A DNA stretch of 64,000 nt from Actinomycetota bacterium (GTDB taxonomy: Bacteria; Actinomycetota; Actinomycetes; Mycobacteriales; Micromonosporaceae): assembly GCA_005885555.1 (NCBI GenBank), contig VAWN01000046.1, positions 1-64,000 of the forward strand, written 5' to 3'. The translations under genes were made by a program, and so were the position numbers. Under the pieces are notes generated by a model. That model ran no database searches and was not told the DNA's origin. It saw only the letters and a list, made by a program, of their open reading frames with translations. The stretch's first letter is position 1. Each line of letters starts with the position of its first letter. Shown piece after piece: positions 9,485 through 17,531 of the stretch.

Positions 9485-10108
9485 GTGTTCAGCGTCGGGT
9501 TCGACCTGGACATGACCCTGGTCGACTCCCGGCCGGGGATCGCCGCCGCATTCCGCAGGCTCAGCGCGCTGACCGGGGTACCGATCGACGCCGACCTCGC
9601 GGTGACCCGGCTCGGGCCGCCGTTGGAGCACGAGATCGCGTACTGGTACCCGGCCGCGGAGGTACCCGCCGCGGTGGCCCGGTACCGGGCGCTGTACCCG
9701 GATCACGCCGTGGCCCCGTCACCGGCCCTGCCGGGCGCGGCCGAGGCGCTCGCCGCGGTACGGGCGGCGGGTGGTCGGGTACTCGTGCTGACCGCCAAGA
9801 AGACCGAGCTCGCCGCGCTGCACCTGCGCCACCTGGGCCTGGTCGCCGACGAGCTGCGCGGACTGGCCTGGGCGGACGGAAAGGCGCTCGCCTTACGGGA
9901 GACCGGCGCGGTCGCCTACGTCGGCGACCACGTCGCGGACATGGCCGCCGCGCGGGCCGCCGGGGTGTTCGCCGTCGGCGTCACCACCGGTCCGTGCACC
10001 GCGGACGAACTCGTCCAGGCTGGCGCGGATACGGTACTGGCGGACCTGCGGGGCTTTCCGCTATTACTGGCGCAGATTCCGCTTGGGCGCGGAGTTACGG
10101 GTGACTAG
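9485..10108 (+). CDS. HAD-superfamily phosphatase
   Basis: 207-aa haloacid-dehalogenase-like hydrolase, cytoplasmic. Motif I is FDLDMTLVDS (Asp nucleophile and Asp+2), followed by a helical cap, motif II VLVLTAKK, and motif IV VAYVGDHVADMAAARAAG (GDxxxD). This is the phosphoglycolate phosphatase/beta-phosphoglucomutase-like subgroup; the substrate cannot be told from sequence. Unusually for this GC content it carries two in-frame TTA leucine codons (9893 and 10064), which in streptomycetes would make translation depend on the bldA tRNA. The GTG start at 9485 has only a weak ribosome-binding site. A hairpin follows directly after the stop. Confidence 0.88.
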   Translation: MFSVGFDLDMTLVDSRPGIAAAFRRLSALTGVPIDADLAVTRLGPPLEHEIAYWYPAAEVPAAVARYRALYPDHAVAPSPALPGAAEALAAVRAAGGRVLVLTAKKTELAALHLRHLGLVADELRGLAWADGKALALRETGAVAYVGDHVADMAAARAAGVFAVGVTTGPCTADELVQAGADTVLADLRGFPLLLAQIPLGRGVTGD

Positions 10109-10117
10109 CCTGTGGTA

Positions 10118-10135
10118 AGACCGCGCGAGCGGTCT
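10118..10135 (+). terminator. Hairpin between the HAD and cold-shock genes
   Basis: AGACCGC/GCGGTCT 7-bp stem with a GCGA loop, followed by ATTTCC. It is either the HAD terminator or a structured 5' leader of the cold-shock mRNA. A TAGCCT -10-like box (10105-10110) just upstream would place a start point in front of the hairpin. Confidence 0.45.
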
Positions 10136-10167
10136 ATTTCCGGATGCGAAGAACGAGGGTGGCCGCG

Positions 10168-10554
10168 GTGCCGACGGGGCGAGTGAAGTGGTACGACACG
10201 GAGAAGGGCTTCGGCTTCCTCACCCGTGACGAGGGCGGTGACGTCTTCGTCCACAAAGCTGCGCTGCCCGACGGGGTCGATGAGCTCAAGCCCGGTCAGC
10301 GTGTCGACTTCGGCGTCGTGGAGAGCCGCAAGGGCAACCAGGCGCTGGCCGTCAAGCTGCTGGACAGCCCGCCGTCCGTGGCCGAGCTGCGCCGCCGGCC
10401 GCCGGAGGAGCTGCACGGGCTGATCGAAGACATGATCAAGGTACTGGAAGCGAAGGTCATGCCGGACCTGCGCCGCGGCCGGTTTCCCGACCGGAAGGCG
10501 ACCAAGAAGGTCGCCGAGCTCGTACACGCGGTCGCCCGCGAGCTAGAGACCTGA
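10168..10554 (+). CDS. Cold-shock domain protein with C-terminal extension
   Basis: 128 aa. The N-terminal 65 residues are a cold-shock/OB fold with both RNA-binding motifs: KGFGFLTRD (RNP1 type) and DVFVHKAAL (RNP2 type). The remaining 60 residues are a helical, charged extension (SVAELRRRPPEELHGLIEDMIKVLEAKV...) absent from 67-aa CspA proteins but usual in the longer actinobacterial class. The role is probably RNA chaperone or single-strand nucleic acid binding. GTG 10168 is chosen because GAGGGTGG lies 6 nt upstream; an alternative start is 10144. It overlaps the 3' end of convergent mqnD by 12 bp. Confidence 0.9.
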   Translation: MPTGRVKWYDTEKGFGFLTRDEGGDVFVHKAALPDGVDELKPGQRVDFGVVESRKGNQALAVKLLDSPPSVAELRRRPPEELHGLIEDMIKVLEAKVMPDLRRGRFPDRKATKKVAELVHAVARELET

Positions 10555-11337
10555 CGGCGGGGTCAGGCCGGCGTCGGCGGCCCGGCCCAGCAGCGCCCGT
10601 ACCGCGGCATACCCCTCCTCGCCGAGATCCTCGGTGAACTTGTTGACGTAGAGCCCGATGTGCTGCGCGACGACGTCGGGCTCCATCTCCTGCGCGTGTT
10701 CGAGCACGTACTCCTGGCTCGCCGCCGGGTATGCCCAGGCGTGGCGCACCGACGCCCGTACCCATTCCGCCGCGGCCGCCGGATCCACGCTGTCCCGCTT
10801 GGCGAGGATGGCGCCGAGCGGGATCGGCAGGCCGGTCTCCTGCTGCCACCACTCGCCCAGGTCGGCGACGGCGGTCAGCCCGTACCGCGGGTAGGTGAAC
10901 CGGGCCTCGTGGATGACCAGTCCGGCGTCGTACCGGCCGTCCGCGACGCCCGGCATGATCTCGTGGAACGGTACGACCTCGATGCGGCTCGCCGGGTGCG
11001 CCGCGGACCAGAACCGGTACAGCAGGTATGCCGTGGTGCGCTCGCCGGGTACCGCGACAGTGCCGGTCGGGTCGCCGCCCTCCCGCGTCAACACGAGCGG
11101 GCCGCACCCGTACCCGACGGCACCGCCGCACGGCAGCAGCGCATACCGGTCCAGCAGCCACGGCAGCGCGCCGTAGCTGACCTTGACCAGGTCGAACCGG
11201 CCGGCCAGCGCCTCGGTGTTCGTGACGTCGACGTCGGCGTAGGTCACCTCGACCGGCGGGGCGCCCTCGACGAGTCCGTGCACGAGCGCGTGGAAGACGA
11301 ACGTGTCGTTCGGGCAAGGGGAGAAGGCGAGCTTCAC
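10543..11337 (-). CDS. mqnD: 1,4-dihydroxy-6-naphthoate synthase MqnD
   Basis: Catalyses conversion of cyclic dehypoxanthine futalosine to 1,4-dihydroxy-6-naphthoate in the futalosine route to menaquinone. 264 aa, cytoplasmic, of the periplasmic-binding-protein-like fold. Family hallmarks are the N-terminal AFSPCPNDTFVFHALVHG and the VSYGALPWLL / GYGCGPLVL motifs. The GTG start overlaps the mqnB stop by 4 bp (GTGA), so the two are translationally coupled. mqnA, mqnC and mqnE are not in the window. Confidence 0.95.
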   Translation of the reverse strand: MKLAFSPCPNDTFVFHALVHGLVEGAPPVEVTYADVDVTNTEALAGRFDLVKVSYGALPWLLDRYALLPCGGAVGYGCGPLVLTREGGDPTGTVAVPGERTTAYLLYRFWSAAHPASRIEVVPFHEIMPGVADGRYDAGLVIHEARFTYPRYGLTAVADLGEWWQQETGLPIPLGAILAKRDSVDPAAAAEWVRASVRHAWAYPAASQEYVLEHAQEMEPDVVAQHIGLYVNKFTEDLGEEGYAAVRALLGRAADAGLTPPSGL

Positions 11338-12068
11338 CAGCCCAACTTACCCAGCGCCCGACCCAGGTCGGTCAGCGCGGCCAGTGCCTGCGGAATCCGC
11401 CACCCGGCCCGGTCACGCGGCCCGACCAGGTTGGAGATCGTGCGTACCTCGGCGAACGCTACCCCGGCGGCGACCGCCGCCGTGGCGACGCCGAAGCCCT
11501 CCATGCCCTCGGCCAGCGCGGTCGGGTGCCGGGCCGTGACAGCGGCGGTTCCCTCGGCGGTACCGGTGACCGTGTGCACGGTCAGGATCGGCCCGGCGGT
11601 CGCGTCCGGCAGCGTGGCGCTCAGAGCCGTCCGCAGGCCGGCGTCGGTGGCGTGCACCGTCGGCCCGAAGCCGAGCGCGGACAGTGCGAGGAACCCGTCG
11701 GGCGAGTCGGCGCCCAGGTCGGCGGCGACGCTCTCGGTCGCCAGGGCGGTGCCGCCGACGTCGATCCGGCCGGCGAACCCGCCGCCGATGCCGGCGCAGA
11801 GCACCGCACGGTACCGGCCGGTGGCGAGCAGCCGTGCGGTACCGGCGGCGGCCGCCGCGATGCCGACCCCGACGATCTCGACCGGACCCGGCCACCCGGC
11901 CGCGATCGCGTCCCGCTCAGCCGCGACAGCGGTCACGACAAGCAGCGGCGGGCCGCCCGGCCCTGGGATCTTGGACGCCTGTCCCCCCTGCAGGGGGTGC
12001 GAGCGTCCAAGATCGCCGGTCGGGCCGGGCGCGCCGGTCGGGCCGGGCGCGCCGGGGCCGTCGCTCAT
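11334..12068 (-). CDS. mqnB: Futalosine hydrolase MqnB, with a repeat-derived N-terminal extension
   Basis: Cleaves futalosine to dehypoxanthine futalosine and hypoxanthine in menaquinone synthesis. The nucleosidase core begins at LLVVTAVAAERDA and contains LCAGIGGGFAGRIDVGG and AEGMEGFGVATAA, typical of the MTA/SAH nucleosidase fold. About 40 residues before the core are not family sequence. They encode two GAPGPT repeats (18-bp tandem, 12015-12050) and a stretch read from a palindromic element (11967-12014). The ATG at 12068 overlaps the upstream MFS stop (ATGA), so coupling was kept while the insert was added in frame. A GTG inside the core (VTAVAAERD) is an alternative start. 244 aa as annotated. 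Confidence 0.88.
   Translation of the reverse strand: MSDGPGAPGPTGAPGPTGDLGRSHPLQGGQASKIPGPGGPPLLVVTAVAAERDAIAAGWPGPVEIVGVGIAAAAAGTARLLATGRYRAVLCAGIGGGFAGRIDVGGTALATESVAADLGADSPDGFLALSALGFGPTVHATDAGLRTALSATLPDATAGPILTVHTVTGTAEGTAAVTARHPTALAEGMEGFGVATAAVAAGVAFAEVRTISNLVGPRDRAGWRIPQALAALTDLGRALGKLGW
11967..12014. repeat. Palindromic (REP/MITE-like) element inside mqnB
   Basis: Perfect 12-bp outer arms GATCTTGGACGC (11967-11978) and GCGTCCAAGATC (12003-12014), enclosing an inner palindrome CCCCCTGCAGGGGG (11984-11997). The element is read in frame in mqnB. Confidence 0.8.
12015..12055. repeat. 18-bp tandem repeat at the mqnB 5' end
   Basis: Two exact copies of an 18-bp unit beginning GCCGGTCGGGCC, plus a partial third. 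On the minus strand they encode the collagen-like hexapeptide GAPGPT twice. Confidence 0.75.
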
Positions 12069-13696
12069 TCGTCGTCCTCGTCGACCGGCGGCTTGCCGGA
12101 CGGGCGGTACAGGTGGTAGCCGGGTGCCTCGGCGGGGTCGTCCTCGCGCGGGATCACCCGGGTGCTCGCCGGCTGGGTCGCGTCACCGGCTGGCAGCGGC
12201 TGCGTCGGCTGTTCCGGTGCCGCGGCCGGCAGGGGCCGGGTCGGCTCGGCCGGCCGGTGGTCCTTGGCCGCCCGGGTGTCCTTGGCCGCCCGGGTGCGGC
12301 GCCGCCGGGGCCGGGCCGGAAGCGGTTTGGTCGCGGGCTCCGGCGGTACCGGTGGCACCTCGCCGCTCGCCACGCCGGTCAGCTTCTCGTCGCGCAACGC
12401 GACCGCACCCACCACACCCCGTACCGCGGAGAGGACCAGGACGACGGTCGCCACCGCGATGCCGATGCGCGGGCTGAACGGGATCAGGCCGGTCGCCCCA
12501 CCCAGTACCCACGCCAGCATCAGCACGGTCTCCGAATGCGCGAACGCGCTGGCCCGGATGTGCTCGGCGATCCGTTCCTGGATGGTCGCGTCGACGGCGA
12601 GCTTGGCCAGCCCGGCCGCCATCGCGGTACCCAGGCAGAGCAGCGCCAGCGTGCCGAGGTTGAACCGCAGCAGGGCCACCGCGCCGAGTGCCGCGACCAG
12701 GAACAGCGAGCCCGCCTGCAACAGTGCCGGACGGTGGATGTGCAGCCGGGTGCCCACCGCGGTGGCGAGGAACGAGCCGATCCCGAGCGCGAGGGCGACC
12801 ACGCCGAGCGCGCCGCCGACGCCGAGCTTCGTGCCGAGCAGCGTCGTGGGCAGCCCCTTGGACTTGATCGCGAAGGCGAGGAACAGCGCGAGGAACCCGA
12901 AGGCCCAGCGCAGCGTGGCGGCGCCGGCGAGGGTACCGAGAACCAACCGGCCGGTGAGCGCCTTGGTGCCGCGCCGGAAGATCGCCGGTACCGTCTCGGG
13001 TTGGTCGGAGTCCACGCGCGCCGGCAGCCGCAGCGCCACCACCGTGCCCACGACGAACAGCGCGGTGGCCACCCGCAGCGGCCACTGCGGCCCGATCTTG
13101 AACGCGAGCAGCCCGATCGGGGCGACCGCGGCGCCGGCCAGCGTGCCGAACACCGACGCCCGCGCGCCGGCCTCGGACAGCCGCAGCGACGCCGGCAGCA
13201 GCCGGGGTACCGCGGCGCTGCGCGCCACCCCGTAGGCGCGCGACAGCACCAGCACGCCGAACGCGGCCGGGTAGAGGCCGATCTGGTGGATGTAGTCGGA
13301 GATGAGCCAGGCGAGGAACGCCCGGCCCAGCATGGTGACCGCAAGCGCCCAGCGCCGCCCGTGCCGGAACCGGTCGAGCACCGGCCCGACGATCGGCGCG
13401 ATCAGCGCGAACGGGGCCATCGTGATGAGCAGGTACAGCGCCACCCCGCTGCGCGCCGCGCCCGCGTCGGCGGCGAAGAAGACGGTGCCGGCCAGGCCCA
13501 TCGTCACGAGCGTGTCGCCGGCGCAGGACAGCGCGTGCAGGTCGAGCAGCCGGACCATGCCGACCTCGCCGGCTCCGCCGCGGTCGCGGAAGAAAAGCAC
13601 CCGCCGGGTCGTCCAGCGGGTGAGTCGCCGCCCGCCGCGGGCGGTCAGCCGGGCACCCTTGATGGTGTACCCGACGGCCTTCCCGAGCGACGGCAT
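12065..13696 (-). CDS. MFS transporter with long cytoplasmic C-terminal tail
   Basis: 543 aa from ATG 13696, an integral membrane protein. The N-terminus has a short amphipathic lead (MPSLGKAVGYTIKGARLTARGG) followed by the MFS core with many hydrophobic segments (e.g. LYLLITMAPFALIAPIVGPVLDR) and the loop motif DRFRHGRR. After the last helix comes a tail of about 120 residues rich in Pro, Arg, Thr and Asp (RPRRRRTRAAKDTRAAKDHRPAE...), likely disordered. It is first in an MFS-mqnB-mqnD operon with 4-bp overlaps, suggesting co-expression with menaquinone synthesis, but the substrate is unknown. The start is supported by CACGAT 6 nt upstream, a near match to the leaderless pattern; longer starts would overlap the DUF3027 gene. 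Confidence 0.85.
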   Translation of the reverse strand: MPSLGKAVGYTIKGARLTARGGRRLTRWTTRRVLFFRDRGGAGEVGMVRLLDLHALSCAGDTLVTMGLAGTVFFAADAGAARSGVALYLLITMAPFALIAPIVGPVLDRFRHGRRWALAVTMLGRAFLAWLISDYIHQIGLYPAAFGVLVLSRAYGVARSAAVPRLLPASLRLSEAGARASVFGTLAGAAVAPIGLLAFKIGPQWPLRVATALFVVGTVVALRLPARVDSDQPETVPAIFRRGTKALTGRLVLGTLAGAATLRWAFGFLALFLAFAIKSKGLPTTLLGTKLGVGGALGVVALALGIGSFLATAVGTRLHIHRPALLQAGSLFLVAALGAVALLRFNLGTLALLCLGTAMAAGLAKLAVDATIQERIAEHIRASAFAHSETVLMLAWVLGGATGLIPFSPRIGIAVATVVLVLSAVRGVVGAVALRDEKLTGVASGEVPPVPPEPATKPLPARPRRRRTRAAKDTRAAKDHRPAEPTRPLPAAAPEQPTQPLPAGDATQPASTRVIPREDDPAEAPGYHLYRPSGKPPVDEDDE

Positions 13697-13778
13697 GCCC
13701 TTATCGTGACTGATCGGTGCGACATTCGGGACCTCCCCTCGGTGGCAACGGCCGGCCGATGAGGGAGAATGGCTCCTC

Positions 13779-14579
13779 GTGGCGGTCGGTATCCGGAGCA
13801 AGCTCGATCAGATCTGCGCGGACGCGGTGGACCTCGCCCGGTCGGCGGTGACCGAGGACGAGCCCGGCGCGCACCTCGACGTGGTACCCGAAGGCGACCG
13901 CCTGGTGACGCACCACTTCGAGTGCCGCCTGTCCGGGTACCGCGGCTGGCGATGGGCGGTGACGGTGACCCGGGTGCCGCGCAGCCGCCAGGTGACGATC
14001 TGCGAGACGGTTCTGCAGCCCGGCCCGGACGCGCTGGTGGCCCCCGAATGGGTACCGTGGCACGCCCGCCTCCAGCCCGGCGACCTCGGTGTCGGCGACG
14101 TGATGGTGACGTCGGCGGACGACGACCGGCTGGTACCCGGATACGTGCGCTCCGACGACCCGGCGATTGAGGAGGTCGCCTGGGATCTGGGCCTCGGCCG
14201 GGTACGGGTGATGTCGCGCGAGGGTCGGGCGGAGGTGGCACAGCGCTGGTACGACGGCGACCACGGGCCGGACACGCCGATCGCCGCCGCGGCTCCGTCC
14301 ACCGCCCGGTGCGGCACCTGCGGCTTCTACCTGCCGCTGGCCGGCTCGCTGCGGCAGGCGTTCGGCGCCTGCGGCAACCTGTACGCGCCGGACGACGGCC
14401 GGGTGGTCAGCGCCGACCACGGCTGCGGCGCGCATTCGGAGGTGCTCGGCGACCCGGCGAGCGAGGTCGACGAGCTGCCCACGGTGTACGACGACAGCGA
14501 GGTCGACCCGGTCGCGGTGAGCCGCGGCGCCGGTACCGTCGACGGCGCCGAACCGGCCGAACCGTACGGCCACGGCTGA
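13779..14579 (+). CDS. DUF3027 family protein
   Basis: 266 aa, cytoplasmic. A conserved actinobacterial family with no known function. The N-terminal 190 residues are a compact alpha/beta domain (YRGWRWAVTVTRVPRSRQVTICETVL...). The C-terminal part holds a probable zinc site, CGTCGFYLPLAG...FGACGNLYAPDDGRV...HGCG, with Cys pairs and a His. The GTG start is preceded by GAGAAT 8 nt upstream. It is divergent from the MFS/mqn operon. In several actinobacteria this family sits near cold-shock genes and MFS genes, as here. Confidence 0.88.
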   Translation: MAVGIRSKLDQICADAVDLARSAVTEDEPGAHLDVVPEGDRLVTHHFECRLSGYRGWRWAVTVTRVPRSRQVTICETVLQPGPDALVAPEWVPWHARLQPGDLGVGDVMVTSADDDRLVPGYVRSDDPAIEEVAWDLGLGRVRVMSREGRAEVAQRWYDGDHGPDTPIAAAAPSTARCGTCGFYLPLAGSLRQAFGACGNLYAPDDGRVVSADHGCGAHSEVLGDPASEVDELPTVYDDSEVDPVAVSRGAGTVDGAEPAEPYGHG

Positions 14580-14580
14580 C

Positions 14581-14820
14581 CTAGTTCTTCGCCGCCCGCC
14601 GTTCGCGGCGGCGCCGGTCGTGCCGGATCATCACGGCCAGCCCGACGAAGCCGAGCAGGAAACCGGCCACGCACGTCCACAGCCAGTTCAGGTGGCCGTG
14701 CTCGGACAGCCAACCGTAGAACGGCAGCATCGCGAGGCCGAGGATCGCCCAGATGACGATGCCCGCGACGGCGAACGGCACCATCGGCGGGTCGGGGGGC
14801 TCCACTTTCCCGGGCGGCAC
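14581..14820 (-). CDS. DUF2530 small membrane protein
   Basis: 79 aa with two transmembrane helices (VPFAVAGIVIWAILGLAML and LWTCVAGFLLGFVGLAVMI), a short N-terminal Pro-rich lead and a basic cytoplasmic tail (RHDRRRRERRAAKN). This is the layout of the actinobacterial DUF2530 family; function unknown. The GTG start is fixed by TACCCT exactly 6 nt upstream (leaderless). It converges on DUF3027 with 1 bp between the stops. Confidence 0.85.
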   Translation of the reverse strand: MPPGKVEPPDPPMVPFAVAGIVIWAILGLAMLPFYGWLSEHGHLNWLWTCVAGFLLGFVGLAVMIRHDRRRRERRAAKN

Positions 14821-14822
14821 AA

Positions 14823-14834
14823 GTCGAGGGTACG
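14823..14834 (-). promoter_or_regulatory. Leaderless -10 box of the DUF2530 gene
   Basis: TACCCT on the minus strand, separated from GTG 14820 by the 6 nt CGACTT. Confidence 0.55.
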
Positions 14835-14916
14835 CGATCTTCGCACGCCGGAACGTCGCCGCTGGCCGGGTCGGTTAGCGTGACCAGCACCATATTTCGA
14901 TGTTGTCGGGCTGATC

Positions 14917-14931
14917 CTTAGCTAGGCTAAG
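14917..14931 (+). promoter_or_regulatory. Operator overlapping the marR promoter
   Basis: Perfect inverted repeat CTTAGC-TAG-GCTAAG. It overlaps the -10 box TAGGCT (14923-14928), which lies 7 nt before GTG 14936. Binding of a MarR dimer here would directly block its own leaderless transcript. Confidence 0.7.
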
Positions 14932-14935
14932 TATC

Positions 14936-15394
14936 GTGACGGAACGGATGGCGGTCGTGACCAGGAGAGTCACCCCCGCGCAGCTGGCCGAGCAGCTGCG
15001 TGTGGCCATCACCCGGCTCAACCGGCGGCTGCGCCAGACGCGGCCGGTGGGCGAGCTGACCCAGAACCAGCTCTCCGTGCTGGCCAGCCTGGACCTGGCC
15101 GGCGCGCTGACCCCGCGCGAACTGTCCGACGCCGAGCGGGTACAGCCGCCGACCATGACCAAGGTCATCGCCAAGCTGGAGGAACGGGGTCTGATCCAGC
15201 GCGCGCCGCACCCCACCGACGGGCGGCAGGTCCTGCTGTCCGCGACGGCGGTGGGCCGCGAGGTGCTGCTGGAGGCCCGGCGGGCGAAGGCCGAGTGGCT
15301 CACCCGCCGGCTCACCGGGTTGTCCGCGCCGGACCGGGAGGTACTGGCGCAGGCCGCGGAGATCCTCGACCGGATCGCCCGCGAGACCGACTGA
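14936..15394 (+). CDS. MarR family transcriptional regulator
   Basis: 152-aa winged-helix dimeric repressor. The helix-turn-helix is LTPRELSDAERVQPPTMTKVIAKLEERGLI and the wing is QRAPHPTDGRQVLLSAT, both canonical for MarR. The N- and C-terminal helices (VAITRLNRRLRQT; DREVLAQAAEILDRIARE) form the dimer interface. It lies 41 bp upstream of an MFS exporter on the same strand, the standard arrangement of a ligand-responsive repressor and its efflux pump. A palindrome over its own -10 box suggests autoregulation. The inducing compound cannot be deduced. Confidence 0.95.
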   Translation: MTERMAVVTRRVTPAQLAEQLRVAITRLNRRLRQTRPVGELTQNQLSVLASLDLAGALTPRELSDAERVQPPTMTKVIAKLEERGLIQRAPHPTDGRQVLLSATAVGREVLLEARRAKAEWLTRRLTGLSAPDREVLAQAAEILDRIARETD

Positions 15395-15435
15395 CGGTCC
15401 GTCCACATAGGAGGGAGTACCACCGAAGGGGGCGA

Positions 15436-16758
15436 GTGGAGCGCGTGCGCGTCTTTGTCCGGAGCACTTTCCAGTCCTTGCAGATCCGTAACTACCGACT
15501 GTTCGCTACCGGGCAACTGATCTCCCTCATCTTCGGCTGGGTGCAGATCACCGCGCAGGACTGGCTCGTCCTTGAGCTGTCGCACGGCTCGGCGTCGGCG
15601 CTGGGCGTGGTGACCGCGCTGCAGTTCGCGCCGATGCTGCTGTTCACGCTGTACGCCGGCAAGCTCGCCGACCGGTTCGACAAGCGGTACCTGCTGATCG
15701 TCGCGAACCTGCTGTGGTTCGTGCTCGCCGCGCTGATGGGTGCGCTCGTGGTCAGCGGAGCCGTGCTCCTGTGGCAGGTCTACGTCTTCGCCGCGCTGTG
15801 GGGCGTGGTGACCGCGGTGGAGACGCCGGTACGGCAGTCGTTCGTCTCCGAACTGGTCGGCAAACCGTTGCTGCCCAACGCGATGTCGCTCAACGCCGCC
15901 ACGTTCAACACCGCGCGGATCCTCGGGCCGGCGCTGGCCGGGCTGACGATCGCGGCGCTGGGTACCGGTACCGCGTTCGTCGTCAACGCGGCCTCCTACG
16001 TCTTCCCGGTCGTCGCGCTGGCCCGCCTGCGCGCCGGCGAACTGCACCGGGAGAACCGGCAGGTCTCCGCCGCGGAGGCACGGGTCGTCGACGGGCTGCG
16101 CTACGTCTGGCGGCGGCACGACCTGCTGCTGCCGGTGGTGCTGATCCTCGTGGTGGGCATGGTGGGCTTCAACTACCAGCTGACCCTGCCGGTACTGGCG
16201 AAGAACGTGTTCCACACCGGCGCGGCCACGTTCGGGCTGCTGGTCACCGCACTCGCGGCCGGTGCGCTGATGGGCGCGCTGGCCGGTACCCGCCGGCGCG
16301 CCCGCCCCTCGGCGTGGCTCGTGCTCGGCGCCGCGATCGGCTACGGGGCGCTCGGCACGCTGGCCGGGTTCATGCCGACCTACGGGCTCACCGCGCTGGT
16401 CATGGTACCCACCGGCTTCGCGCAGATCTTCCTGGCGCAGGCCGCCAACCAGCGGGTACAGCTGGGTACCGACGCGGAGATGCGCGGCCGGGTGATGGCC
16501 CTGTACATCCTGGCGTTCCTCGGCACCAACCCGATCGGCGCGCCGCTGGTCGGCTGGTTCGCCGAGGTCTTCGGGCCGCGGGCGAGCATCTGGGCCGGCG
16601 GTGCGATCTCGCTCGCCGCCGCCCTCGCGGCGCTGCTGTGGCAGCTGCGCCGGTCGCAGACGCGGATCCGACTGAGGTTGCGGCCGACGCCCGGGATCTA
16701 CCTGTGGCAGGGTGAGGCGCATGGAGTACCCACGCCTGCTGGCCTGCCTGGACGCTGA
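15436..16758 (+). CDS. MFS drug-efflux-type transporter
   Basis: About 440 aa; integral membrane, 12 predicted helices. The N-terminus LQIRNYRLFATGQLISLIFGWVQITAQDWLVLELSHG and the loop GKLADRFDKRYLL are typical of the DHA3 (MefA/enterobactin exporter-like) group. Control by the upstream MarR suggests efflux of a toxic small molecule. GTG 15436 is chosen from GAAGGGG just upstream; GTG 15445 is an alternative. The 3' end overlaps the next gene by 38 bp. Confidence 0.92.
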   Translation: MERVRVFVRSTFQSLQIRNYRLFATGQLISLIFGWVQITAQDWLVLELSHGSASALGVVTALQFAPMLLFTLYAGKLADRFDKRYLLIVANLLWFVLAALMGALVVSGAVLLWQVYVFAALWGVVTAVETPVRQSFVSELVGKPLLPNAMSLNAATFNTARILGPALAGLTIAALGTGTAFVVNAASYVFPVVALARLRAGELHRENRQVSAAEARVVDGLRYVWRRHDLLLPVVLILVVGMVGFNYQLTLPVLAKNVFHTGAATFGLLVTALAAGALMGALAGTRRRARPSAWLVLGAAIGYGALGTLAGFMPTYGLTALVMVPTGFAQIFLAQAANQRVQLGTDAEMRGRVMALYILAFLGTNPIGAPLVGWFAEVFGPRASIWAGGAISLAAALAALLWQLRRSQTRIRLRLRPTPGIYLWQGEAHGVPTPAGLPGR

Positions 16759-17464
16759 CTACACCCGGTTGCGCCAGGTCGCTGCGCGGGAACTGACCGC
16801 GCCGGTGCCCAGCTGTCCCGGGTGGAGTGTTGACGATCTCGTCCAGCATGTCGGCCTGGTCTACCTGCACAAGGTCTCGGCCATGCGGCAGGGGAAGTTC
16901 CCGCGGCCGTGGCCGCCCGAGGTGACCGGGCCGTCGCTGGACCTGCTCGACCGGGAGTACGCGCAGCTGACCGCCGAGTTCGCCGCGCGCAAGCCGGACG
17001 AGGAGACGATCACCTGGTACGACCCGGAGCAGACGGTCGGCTTCTGGATCCGCCGGATGGCGCAGGAGACGGTGATCCACCGGGTCGACGCCGAACTGGC
17101 GCTGGGCGAGCAGGTCGCCGCGATACCCGACGACCTGGCGCTCGACGGGATCGACGAGGTACTGGAGCGGTTCCTCGGCTTCGGGTCGGTCGACTGGCAC
17201 GAGGACTTCGCCGGCAGCCTGCCGGCGGCCGCACTGCCACCGGTACTGGTCCGGGCGGGGGACCGGGGGTGGCTGGTGCGTGCGGCACCGGAGGGCGTGA
17301 CGGTCACCGGCGACGACGGTACCCCCGCGGCGGCCACGGTCAGCGGCACGCCGCAGGCGGTACTGCTGTGGCTGTGGCGGCGCTCAGACGGCGGGGTGAC
17401 CCGGGACGGCGACCCGGAACTGGTCGACCGGCTACGCCTGCTGTTGCACGACGCGACGCAATAG
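16721..17464 (+). CDS. Maleylpyruvate isomerase family, mycothiol-dependent enzyme
   Basis: 247 aa, cytoplasmic. The N-terminal DinB-like four-helix domain carries the family signature VPSCPGWSVDDLVQHVGLVYLHK, supplying a metal-binding His. A second His lies in RMAQETVIHRVDAELALG. An MDMPI-type C-terminal domain follows (VTVTGDDGTPAAATVSGTPQAVLLWLWRR). The family uses mycothiol and a divalent metal for isomerase or transferase chemistry; the substrate is unknown. ATG 16721 follows GTGAGG. The gene overlaps the end of the MFS gene, so both may be in the MarR-controlled unit, suggesting a detoxification role. Confidence 0.9.
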   Translation: MEYPRLLACLDADYTRLRQVAARELTAPVPSCPGWSVDDLVQHVGLVYLHKVSAMRQGKFPRPWPPEVTGPSLDLLDREYAQLTAEFAARKPDEETITWYDPEQTVGFWIRRMAQETVIHRVDAELALGEQVAAIPDDLALDGIDEVLERFLGFGSVDWHEDFAGSLPAAALPPVLVRAGDRGWLVRAAPEGVTVTGDDGTPAAATVSGTPQAVLLWLWRRSDGGVTRDGDPELVDRLRLLLHDATQ

Positions 17465-17518
17465 ACGCAAGCCGATAACGGCACGACCAAGTCGGTAGCC
17501 AAGGTGGACGCGGACGCC

Positions 17519-17524
17519 TAGCGT
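17519..17524 (+). promoter_or_regulatory. Leaderless -10 box
   Basis: TAGCGT, 7 nt before GTG 17532. Confidence 0.6.
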
Positions 17525-17531
17525 CAAGAGG

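Noticed and set aside
15295-15435. Upstream extension of the MFS frame into the marR gene
   Set aside because: The extra residues are non-family and overlap marR; a ribosome-binding site supports a start near 15436.
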